Assembly: GCA_963770035.1 (NCBI GenBank)
Contig: CAVYON010000034.1
Span: 62,001-126,000 of the forward strand
Origin: Roseiarcus sp963770035
GTDB taxonomy: Bacteria > Pseudomonadota > Alphaproteobacteria > Rhizobiales > Beijerinckiaceae
DNA: 64,000 bases
Direction: 5' to 3'
Shown: piece after piece, positions 55,459 through 62,936 of the stretch
Layout of the letters: every line of letters begins with the position of its first letter
How positions within the stretch are numbered: the stretch's first letter is position 1
Translations under genes and position numbers: made by a program
Notes under the pieces: generated by a model
Told to the model about the DNA's origin: nothing
The model's input: only the letters and a program-made list of their open reading frames with translations
The model's database searches: none

Positions 55459-56985
55459 TTAAATGATATCCGTCTGGCCAATCTGAAGGTGTTGAGATAT
55501 ATCTCCAAAGCATTCTGAGTTGGGCGACCACGAAGAATATTGCTCAAGAAACCGACGTAACTGGCTATATTGCCGACGGCCAATTTCGGCGCACCCAGGC
55601 TGGTCCTTGATCCGACCATCTTCTGCAATCGCTTCAATGGCCATTGCTTGGGAACGTCTTCTTTCACCGAGATCAGCCCAAGCCATGGCTTTGTACCATC
55701 GAAGATATGATGCCTCCGGCATGTGCCTTGCGGACTCTGCCGGTATCGAAAGGACCGAGTCTCTATGCGCCTCGGAATCTGGACGTTGTCGATCTTCGGA
55801 TTGTATTCGCAACATGAAAAGCAGCTTGATGTGCGCCTGAGCGTAGCGACCCACGGGAAATGTGGACAACCGTTGCAAAGCACGATCGGCGTCCTCCAGC
55901 GCACTGATGAGAGTTTCAATCGCCCTTTCTAAATATTTTTCGGTTTTCGGTTCAAGCATTCGCATCCAAAAGTACAGACCAGAAATATTTGAACGACAGT
56001 GGAACGCTGTCTCAAGGGTCTCTGGACTTACAGTTGAGGACGCCGATTGCTCTTCGAGCAAGGCCAAAGCATTCTTTGAATATTCCAGTCCGGCTTTCGC
56101 GCCAGCGATTGAAAGGTCTTCTTCCGACTTGGAAGAACCGTATCGCATCAATTCCCGAGGGGTGAGGGCTCTGGAGCTTTCTAATTTAGCAAAAATTTGA
56201 TTAACCAAATCATATTGCTCAAGATCGAATAGAGGATCAACCACAATGATTTGATTTTCAGGGATAGCCGAATTGTTGAGGCAATAGTATCCCAAAGCGC
56301 GGCAACCAAAGACTGATCGCCCGTGCTCAGTAGCTATTAGCGCTTTTCCATCCTTTCCTTGCTTGCGCCAATACTCTGCGATAAGACGCTGATATGGCTC
56401 TAGTGCCTTGACCGACTCCCCGGCAACTCTGAAATCTTGACCGCGATTGTTTTGCATCGTCGAGCCGGATAGGACCCGTTCCAAGAGCGCGTGAACGGGG
56501 CTGTCAGGCCTGCCCCTCTTCGCCTCTTCCAACGCCGTCTTGAGTGCGACAACCAGACGCTCGGCTTCCTCCCAATCAAGGTCCACTCCATCGTAACTAT
56601 AGAAAATCACTCTGGAGAGGCTAACGTCGAATGGTAATTGTGCACCTTTGCGACAAATTAAAACGGTACCACGCGGAGACATGACATGTCTAACTCCAAG
56701 TTCGTAGAACACATTAGGATTTTCTAACGACAGATCTACTACCACAATGGCTCTGTCACGAAGGGCCTTGAACATGTCGATATGGATGATCTGCGAGCCG
56801 ATCTGCTCGTCGGCTCGCAAAGGTTCGAGACCGGCCTCTCTTACAGCACGCTTGATGACCACGCGGTAGATCTTATCGAAGTCGAACTGTCTCCGACTTC
56901 CGTCGTCGAATTGCTTTACCCCGAAAGGCATGACGACAAAACATGCAGCTAAGTCCGGTCCTGCGATCCGACTGGGAACAGTCAT
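55459..56985 (-). CDS. NDT/TIR-like N-terminal domain protein with helical-repeat C-terminus
   Basis: 508 residues from ATG 56985 (MTVPSRIAGPDLAACFVVMP) with AGGG 7 nt upstream; longer in-frame starts exist. Residues ~15-150 form a nucleoside 2-deoxyribosyltransferase/TIR-like Rossmann domain: CFVVMPFGVKQFDDG, FDKIYRVVIKRAVREAGLEP, LRADEQIGSQIIHIDMFKAL, IVVVDLSLENPNVFYELGVR. The conserved Glu in NPNVFYELG sits where NDT/TIR enzymes keep their catalytic acid. The rest is helical and TPR-like (about 200-508), as in proteins annotated with DUF4071/TRAFs-binding. AT-richer than its surroundings. It may bind or cleave a nucleotide such as NAD on sensing stress or phage; this is inference. Confidence 0.72.
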   Translation of the reverse strand: MTVPSRIAGPDLAACFVVMPFGVKQFDDGSRRQFDFDKIYRVVIKRAVREAGLEPLRADEQIGSQIIHIDMFKALRDRAIVVVDLSLENPNVFYELGVRHVMSPRGTVLICRKGAQLPFDVSLSRVIFYSYDGVDLDWEEAERLVVALKTALEEAKRGRPDSPVHALLERVLSGSTMQNNRGQDFRVAGESVKALEPYQRLIAEYWRKQGKDGKALIATEHGRSVFGCRALGYYCLNNSAIPENQIIVVDPLFDLEQYDLVNQIFAKLESSRALTPRELMRYGSSKSEEDLSIAGAKAGLEYSKNALALLEEQSASSTVSPETLETAFHCRSNISGLYFWMRMLEPKTEKYLERAIETLISALEDADRALQRLSTFPVGRYAQAHIKLLFMLRIQSEDRQRPDSEAHRDSVLSIPAESARHMPEASYLRWYKAMAWADLGERRRSQAMAIEAIAEDGRIKDQPGCAEIGRRQYSQLRRFLEQYSSWSPNSECFGDISQHLQIGQTDII

Positions 56986-57436
56986 TTTAGATCCCTTCAG
57001 CGAATACGAATGCATAACAATTTCTGGAAAATAGCATTTCATCTCCAGAGACGCGATCAAATCGTCCCTCCTTTTTTCGTGTCACGCAAGCCGATCACGC
57101 TTGCCGAATTTGCAATAAGGTGGCAGCTTTCCTGCCACCCAGGAGGTCATACAGGGATCTCGGCTTATGCTAACGCCGGTGGGATTCTGGAGCTACGGAA
57201 ATACGGGAAATACGGCGACACATATTTTATTAACTCAATTGCTGGGTGAATACCATCAGATGGAAAAACGGACTTTAAAGCAAGTGTCACTGGTTGCGTT
57301 ACGGCGGCAAAGCGGATTTTGATTGCGGAAAACCGGAAAGACCGGTATGCTCTTTTCATGCCGGCATCAGAGGCGCCAGCGGTTTCGACCGCTTCCTATC
57401 GGAAAATCGAGCCCTTGGGTGGGACAGGGCGGCATA
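56986..57436. other. AT-rich gene-free DNA upstream of the NDT/TIR-like gene
   Basis: About 450 bases. It must contain the promoter of the minus-strand gene. A plus-strand frame at 57010-57249 has neither a ribosome binding site nor a recognisable domain. GGTGGCAGCTTTCCTGCCACC at about 57120 forms a strong hairpin (GGTGGCAG/CTGCCACC), possibly a terminator or site. Confidence 0.45.
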
Positions 57437-57520
57437 TAAATAAAAAACCGGCCGGGGTCGCGCGTAACCCATTGAAAAGGCTAGATTCGGTCGAGAGAAT
57501 CCAAGGAATTCCAAAGAAAT
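57437..57520 (+). repeat. Island-flanking direct repeat, right copy
   Basis: TAAATAAAAAACCGGCCGGG ... ACCCATTGAAAA ... AGAGAATCCAAGGAATTCCA. Same orientation as 55301-55386. It is followed by GC-rich repeat DNA up to the MarR promoter. Confidence 0.75.
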
Positions 57521-57704
57521 CCAACCGGTCAAAACCCGGAGATTTGCGGAGCCCCGGGGTCTCCCCGCGGAGACCTGAGGAAATCCAAATTTCGCGCGCC
57601 GGCCCTTTCGGGGGATCCACCCTCGGGAGCCTCTGAGCAGCGAGCGGGCTGAAGCAAGGCAAACGGCGGCCGGTTTTCGCCGGGCGCCCTTGAAACGCCA
57701 TAGT

Positions 57705-57721
57705 CAGCTTATTATAAGCTG
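57705..57721. promoter_or_regulatory. MarR operator
   Basis: CAGCTTAT-T-ATAAGCTG, a perfect 17-bp palindrome ending 4 nt before the first ATG of the marR gene, where promoter or leader sequence is expected. Typical of MarR/EmrR autoregulation. Confidence 0.7.
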
Positions 57722-57725
57722 GCTC

Positions 57726-58202
57726 ATGATGTCAGTTGCTCATGAACGGATCTACTCGCGCGGGCGCGAGGTCGCCTTCGCCCTGCACGACGCCGCCCGG
57801 ATGCTGCGAACCTATTCGGACCATCGCGCTCGCGAGCTCGGCGCGACCCGCGCCCAATGGGCCGTGCTGTCGCGGCTCCAGCGCTGCGAAGGCTACAAGC
57901 AAAGCGAGCTCGCCGAGGCGCTCGACATTGCGCCGATCACCCTCGCTCGCCTGATCGACAAGCTCGACTCGGCCGGGCTGGTCGAGCGACGCGCCGATCC
58001 GACCGACCGCCGCGCGCATCGGCTTTATCTCACAACCAAGGCGATCCCGACGCTCGGCGCGCTTGGCGAGCTTGCCGAGGACGTCATGAGCCGCGCCCTC
58101 GCCGGGCTCGACGACGCGACCGTCGAGGCGATCCTCAAGGGCCTGGCGACCATCAAGGCCAATCTGAAGTCTGAACTCCATTCGGGAACCTGCAACAAGT
58201 GA
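57726..58202 (+). CDS. MarR-family transcriptional regulator
   Basis: 158 residues from ATG 57726 (57729 is equally possible). The winged helix holds RAQWAVLSRLQRCEGYKQSE, LAEALDIAPITLARLIDKLD, SAGLVERRADPTDRRAHRLY, the EmrR-like type that represses multidrug efflux. First gene of marR-emrA-emrB; its stop overlaps the emrA GTG (GTGA). Confidence 0.92.
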   Translation: MMSVAHERIYSRGREVAFALHDAARMLRTYSDHRARELGATRAQWAVLSRLQRCEGYKQSELAEALDIAPITLARLIDKLDSAGLVERRADPTDRRAHRLYLTTKAIPTLGALGELAEDVMSRALAGLDDATVEAILKGLATIKANLKSELHSGTCNK

Positions 58203-59455
58203 CCCAGAGCACATCGGCAATTCGCGAGACCGCTTCTGAGCCGGCTGCGTCGACGGGGCAGACGGTCCAGTTCAGTCCGGCCCGCACCCCGGGGCCACAG
58301 CCGGCGCCGGCTCCCCAGACCGCGCCCCCGCCGGTCGCGCCGATGGTGGTCAAGCCGAAGCGGGGGAACACGCGGCGCTTTATTCTGCTCGTCGTGATCC
58401 CCCTTATCGCGCTTGCGGCGGGCTTTGCCTGGTGGCTGACGGGCGGCCGCTACGTGACGACCGACAACGCCTATGTTGGCGCCGACAAGTCGCTGATCAC
58501 GCCGCAAGTGACCGGCGCGATCGTCGCCGTCCATGTGATCGAGGGGCAGAAAGTCAAGGTCGGCGATCCGCTGTTCGACATCGATCCGAAGCCCTACGAG
58601 ATCGCGGTCGCCCTCGCCAAGGGCCGGGTCGATGCGGCCAAGGTCGCCTTCGACAACCTCAAGGCGTCCTATGTGAGCAACCGGGACCAGATCAAGATGG
58701 GCCAGGACGCGGTCAATGTCCGCAAGGCTGATTACAACCGCAAGAACGAGCTTGCGACCCGCGGCGCCGGCACCAGCGTCGACCGCGACACCTCGCTCGC
58801 CGCCCTGATCCAGGCCCAGCAGATCCTCGAATTCGTCAATAACCAGCAGGCCTCGACGATCACCAAGCTCGGCGGCAGCCTCGAGGCTCCGATCGAAAAG
58901 TTCCCTGAGTACATGCAGGCCAAGGCCGGCCTCGACAATGCCGAGCGCGACCTTCGCAACACCAAAGTGCTCGCGCCGATCGACGGCGTGGCGACCCAGG
59001 TGAGCCAGATCGAACTCGGCCGTGTCGCGCCCGCCGGGCAGCCGGTGTTCGCCGTCGTCGCCGACAAGGGGCTCTGGGTCGACGGCAACCCAAAGGAATT
59101 GGACATGACTTACGTCCGCGAGGGCCAGCCCGCGACCGTCACCATCGACGCCTTCCCGGGCAAGGAATGGAAGGGCACGCTCTGCTCGATCGCGCCGGGC
59201 ACGGGCGCGCAGTTCTCGATCCTGCCGCCGCAGAACGCGAGCGGCAACTGGGTCAAGGTCGTGCAGCGCGTGCCGCTTCGCTTCTGCTTCGGCCCTGACG
59301 AGGATACGTCCAACGTCCGCGCCGGCATGAGCGCCTACCTCTCGATCGACACCGGTCGCGTGCGCACGCTCAAGGGCGTCCTCGACGACATCGCTGAAAC
59401 GGTCGACGGCTTGATGGGCCGGAGCGCGGCGAACGCGGCCGCCCCGGCGAAGTGA
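58199..59455 (+). CDS. emrA: EmrA/HlyD-family membrane fusion protein of a multidrug efflux pump
   Basis: 418 residues from GTG 58199. Pro-rich cytoplasmic N-terminus, one membrane helix (FILLVVIPLIALAAGFAWWL), a barrel-sandwich hybrid (TTDNAYVGADKSLITPQVTG, VLAPIDGVATQVSQIELGRV), a coiled coil (about 120-215) and the beta-barrel domain. It links the inner-membrane pump EmrB to an outer-membrane channel. Confidence 0.93.
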   Translation: MTQSTSAIRETASEPAASTGQTVQFSPARTPGPQPAPAPQTAPPPVAPMVVKPKRGNTRRFILLVVIPLIALAAGFAWWLTGGRYVTTDNAYVGADKSLITPQVTGAIVAVHVIEGQKVKVGDPLFDIDPKPYEIAVALAKGRVDAAKVAFDNLKASYVSNRDQIKMGQDAVNVRKADYNRKNELATRGAGTSVDRDTSLAALIQAQQILEFVNNQQASTITKLGGSLEAPIEKFPEYMQAKAGLDNAERDLRNTKVLAPIDGVATQVSQIELGRVAPAGQPVFAVVADKGLWVDGNPKELDMTYVREGQPATVTIDAFPGKEWKGTLCSIAPGTGAQFSILPPQNASGNWVKVVQRVPLRFCFGPDEDTSNVRAGMSAYLSIDTGRVRTLKGVLDDIAETVDGLMGRSAANAAAPAK

Positions 59456-61020
59456 ATTTAGGCGCCATGAACTCGCCGCCCCTCTACGAGACCATCGCGC
59501 CGGGCGTGAAGTGGTCCTTGACCGTCTGCATCATGATGGCGACGGTCATGCAGGCGCTCGACACGACCATCGCCAACGTCGCCCTGCCCTACATGCAGGG
59601 CTCGCTGGCGACGACCCAGGACCAGGTCAACTGGGTCTTGACCTCTTACATCGTCGCGGCGGCGATCATGACCTCGCCGCTCGGTTGGATGGCGACCCGC
59701 ATCGGCCGCAAAAAGCTGTTCATCATCTGCACCGCCGGCTTCACCGTCGCCTCGATGCTGTGCGGCGTGGCGCTGTCGATCGAGCAGATGGTCGCCTACC
59801 GCGTGCTGCAGGGCGTGTTCGGCGCCGCATTGGTGCCGCTCTCCCAGGCTGTGATGCTCGACATCTTCCCGCCGGAAAAGCGCGGATCGGCCATGGCGAT
59901 CTGGGGCATGGGCGTCATGCTCGGCCCAATCATGGGTCCGACCCTCGGCGGCTGGCTCACCGACTCCTACTCCTGGCGCTGGGTGTTCTTCGTCAACCTG
60001 CCGTTCGGCATTTTGACGACGGCCGGCCTGTCGATCTTCATGAGCGAGACGCCGACCCGGCGTGACGTGCCGTTCTCCTGGTTCGGCTTCCTCAGCCTGT
60101 CGCTCGGGATCGGCTCGCTGCAGATGATGCTGGATCGCGGCGAGCAACTCGGCTGGTTCGGTTCGACGGAGATTGTCGCCGAGGCGATCCTGTCGATCGC
60201 CGGCTTCTATTTCTTCCTCGCCGATTGCTTCACCTCCAAGCGACCGTTCATCACGGTGCGAATCTTCCGCGACTGGAATTTCTCGATCGCGCTGGTGTTC
60301 ATGTTCCTGATCGGCATCATCCTGCTCGCCACCATGGCGCTGGTCACGCCGTTCATCCAGAACCTGCTCGGTTATCCCGTGCTCTCCAGCGGCTACCTGC
60401 TCGGCACGCGCGGCATCGGCACGTTCATTGCGATGTTTCTGGTTGGCAGGCTGATCGGCAAGGTCGACGCACGGCTGCTCATCCTCCTCGGCCTGGTGCT
60501 CGCAACCGCCTCTCTCTGGCAGATGGTCGGCTGGTCGCTCGACGTGCCGGCGGGCACGATCGCGATCAACTCGGTGATGCAGGGTTTCGGGCTCGGCTTC
60601 GTATTCGTGCCGCTCAACACCATCGCGTTCGCGACCCTGCCCGGAGCGCTCCGCACCGAGGGCACGGCGCTGTGGACGCTGATCCGCAACATCGGCTCGT
60701 CGGTCGGCATCTCGATCGTGATCGCCGAGCTGACCAGCATGACGACCGAGTATCACAGCCAGCTCGTCGAGCATGTCACGCCGTTCAGCGACGCGCTGCA
60801 CATGCCGAACGCCGCCATGCTGTCGGGAATGGGGACCTCGCACCTCGCAATGCTGGACGGGCTTGTCACCCAGCAGGCGGCGGCAATGGCCTATTCGAAC
60901 GACTTCCTGCTCATGACGCTGGTGTCGCTGGCCGCGTTCCCGCTGCTGGCGCTGCTCCGGTCGCCGAGAGCTGCGGCCGCGGCGGCGCAGAGCCAAGCCG
61001 CGCATGCGGTAATGGACTGA
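59452..61020 (+). CDS. emrB: EmrB/QacA-type 14-helix MFS drug exporter
   Basis: 522 residues from GTG 59452, overlapping the emrA stop (GTGA); ATG 59467 is an alternative start. DHA2 motifs: MQALDTTIANVALPYMQGSL, GWMATRIGRKKLFI (motif A), RVLQGVFGAALVPLSQAVML, and WGMGVMLGPIMGPTLGGWLT (motif C of antiporters). It exports lipophilic toxic compounds for protons. Confidence 0.95.
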   Translation: MNLGAMNSPPLYETIAPGVKWSLTVCIMMATVMQALDTTIANVALPYMQGSLATTQDQVNWVLTSYIVAAAIMTSPLGWMATRIGRKKLFIICTAGFTVASMLCGVALSIEQMVAYRVLQGVFGAALVPLSQAVMLDIFPPEKRGSAMAIWGMGVMLGPIMGPTLGGWLTDSYSWRWVFFVNLPFGILTTAGLSIFMSETPTRRDVPFSWFGFLSLSLGIGSLQMMLDRGEQLGWFGSTEIVAEAILSIAGFYFFLADCFTSKRPFITVRIFRDWNFSIALVFMFLIGIILLATMALVTPFIQNLLGYPVLSSGYLLGTRGIGTFIAMFLVGRLIGKVDARLLILLGLVLATASLWQMVGWSLDVPAGTIAINSVMQGFGLGFVFVPLNTIAFATLPGALRTEGTALWTLIRNIGSSVGISIVIAELTSMTTEYHSQLVEHVTPFSDALHMPNAAMLSGMGTSHLAMLDGLVTQQAAAMAYSNDFLLMTLVSLAAFPLLALLRSPRAAAAAAQSQAAHAVMD

Positions 61021-61193
61021 CCGAACCGGCGGCCGCGACCGCTCAGACCGATCAAATTGCGCTCGAACCTGGCCTGTGCTGGCGGTTTCGCGCGTCGCGA
61101 ACCAGAATGTGTCAAAATCTGTCCGTTTGCGGGGAACCTTCTCGCGTTTACCGTGTTTGTTCGGGGTCTCATGCGAAGCGAAGGGAGCGTCCC

Positions 61194-61508
61194 TTGGACA
61201 AAACCATCATCGGCCTCGTCGGCGCCGCCTCGGCCCTGGCTCTTGGCGCACCCGCCCCCTGCACTGCCGCCCCCGGGCCGCTGGCTGCCGCTCAAACCTA
61301 CGCGGAACTCCTCGACCCAATTCCCGACGCGGTCTCGAGGTTGAGAAGCCAATGGGGAGACGGCGCCCTGAGCCGGGCGGCCGATGAACGGCCCGCAGCG
61401 GAGCTGGCGCAATACTACCATCACCACCACCATCATCACCATCACTGGTGGCATTGGCGTCACCGCCACCACCATCATCATCATCACCACCACCACCATT
61501 ACTACTGA
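61194..61508 (+). CDS. Small secreted histidine-rich protein
   Basis: 104 residues from TTG 61194 with GGGAG upstream. Signal peptide LDKTIIGLVGAASALALGAP, a short helical region (YAELLDPIPDAVSRLRSQWG) and a C-terminal tail of two His tracts (nine and eleven His) separated by WWHWRHR and ending YY. Similar proteins occur in Hyphomicrobiales. The tail could bind Ni, Zn or Cu in the periplasm; no metal gene is adjacent. Confidence 0.75.
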   Translation: MDKTIIGLVGAASALALGAPAPCTAAPGPLAAAQTYAELLDPIPDAVSRLRSQWGDGALSRAADERPAAELAQYYHHHHHHHHHWWHWRHRHHHHHHHHHHHYY

Positions 61509-61732
61509 CATCGGGCTCGCCCCTGTCCCCAGCTTTCGACCCGCTTGGGGAAAGAGCCTGCCTTTTGGTGACACGATGGCGGTCGGCGACCGCCAGCCGG
61601 CCGGAACGATGGCGCATGACTGGGCGCGACCGAGTTGTAGGCCCCATCTCGATTTCGCTTTTCCCGCGGGAAAGGTTGCGAGCGCTCGGGAGGGCGCGCG
61701 CGGCGCGCCATAGCTCCAATAGTCGTCTTGCT

Positions 61733-62461
61733 CTAGCGGCTGCGGCGGGCGCGCTCGGCTGCCGCTCCAAGAATGCGACGGTAGGTGCCGTCGAACACGG
61801 TGTTCGTCGCGGACGTCCATTCGCTGTCGGCCGAGAGCGTCTTCCGGCTCTCGTAGATGCGCTGCGATTGCAGTTGCCGCTCCGCCGCCTCGTCCTCAGA
61901 CATCGGGACCAGCTCGAAGTCCGCCTCCTCGGGCACGACGAGAATTTGCGCGAACGGCTCGCCTGGGCGGAAGACATGCGTCACGCCTTCCGGCGGCGCC
62001 TTGAAGATGAGAAAATAGATCATCGGCCACCAGCGGCGGATTAGCGCCGGAACCGCGATCGGCGTGGTGTGGGTCGGATCCGTAAAGAAGCGCGGATGCG
62101 GCTCGGTCCGCAGCGCGAAGCCCTCTTCGACCTTGAGGTCGAGCGAAGCCTGATAGGAATAGTAGAGGTCGCCGAACGGCCGAAATGGCGGCCATTCGCC
62201 ACCCCAGTTTTCTGGCGGCTCGCCGAAATCCCCGTCGAGCGCGAGCTTCCCTCCCCTTGTCTCCACCTTCAGCGGATTGGCGTAGGGGTAGAAGATCTCG
62301 ATCCCGTAGCGCGCGGCTTCGGAGAATGGCAGACAGTGCCACGCCTGCTCCATTGAACCGTTTCTGCGCGGCTGCCGATCGCCCGCCCAGCCTGGCGATT
62401 CGAGCTTGGTGCGACGCGGATCGAGACCGGGCGTGAACGAGCGATATTTGACCTGGCGCAT
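61733..62461 (-). CDS. DUF6065-like hypothetical protein
   Basis: 242 residues from ATG 62461 with GGAGGGG 6 nt upstream. Conserved-looking stretches: WHCLPFSEAARYGIEIFYPY, LRTEPHPRFFTDPTHTTPIA, RRWWPMIYFLIFKAPPEGVT, FRPGEPFAQILVVPEEADFE. No signal peptide. It resembles DUF6065 proteins, whose role is unknown; the His/Pro-rich core suggests a cupin- or oxygenase-like fold, but that is a guess. Confidence 0.7.
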   Translation of the reverse strand: MRQVKYRSFTPGLDPRRTKLESPGWAGDRQPRRNGSMEQAWHCLPFSEAARYGIEIFYPYANPLKVETRGGKLALDGDFGEPPENWGGEWPPFRPFGDLYYSYQASLDLKVEEGFALRTEPHPRFFTDPTHTTPIAVPALIRRWWPMIYFLIFKAPPEGVTHVFRPGEPFAQILVVPEEADFELVPMSEDEAAERQLQSQRIYESRKTLSADSEWTSATNTVFDGTYRRILGAAAERARRSR

Positions 62462-62619
62462 CTCGAGCCCCTCCTGCCGCGGCACAAGCGCGGGACTGCC
62501 GGCTTTGTTCCCTCGATACGTCGCAGAATTTGCGCTGCGACACTGAGCCGCTACAGTCGCGACCCGCCCGGCCGTTTCCGGCCGGGTTGGATCGAACCGC
62601 CAAAATGGGAGGGAACCTC

Positions 62620-62928
62620 ATGGCGAAGCTGCTCGTATTGTACAAGACGCCGACCGACGCCGCGGCCTTCGACAAATATTACGCCGAAACCCACATTCCG
62701 ATCGCGAAAAAAATTCCCGGCCTGCGCAATTACGAGATCAGCCGAGGACCGGCGGCGTCGCCGGCCGGCGCCTCGGGCGTACACCTAATCGCCATCCTCA
62801 CATTCGATAGCCTGGCCGCGATCCAGGCGGCCTTCGGCAGCCCTGAGGGTCAGGCCGCCGGAGCGGACGTGCAGAAATTTGCGACCGGCGGCGCCGACAT
62901 GCTCATGTTCGAGACGGCCGAAGTCTGA
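62620..62928 (+). CDS. EthD-like ferredoxin-fold (dimeric alpha/beta barrel) protein
   Basis: 102 residues from ATG 62620 with GGAGG 8 nt upstream. EthD pattern: LLVLYKTPTDAAAFDKYYAE, THIPIAKKIPGLRNYEISRG, AAFGSPEGQAAGADVQKFAT. Such proteins aid degradation of ethers or other compounds; the substrate is unknown here. Confidence 0.85.
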   Translation: MAKLLVLYKTPTDAAAFDKYYAETHIPIAKKIPGLRNYEISRGPAASPAGASGVHLIAILTFDSLAAIQAAFGSPEGQAAGADVQKFATGGADMLMFETAEV

Positions 62929-62936
62929 GCTGTCCC

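Noticed and set aside
57010..57249. Plus-strand 79-codon frame in the AT-rich island
   Set aside because: No ribosome binding site or domain; most likely chance in promoter DNA of the neighbouring gene.
59458..61005. Long minus-strand open frame opposite emrB
   Set aside because: His/Gln/Arg-rich shadow translation of a membrane protein gene; no recognisable domain.
61426..61502. CAC/CAT-rich tract as a possible microsatellite or CRISPR-like repeat
   Set aside because: It is the coding sequence for the His tracts of an exported protein, without spacers or regular repeat units.
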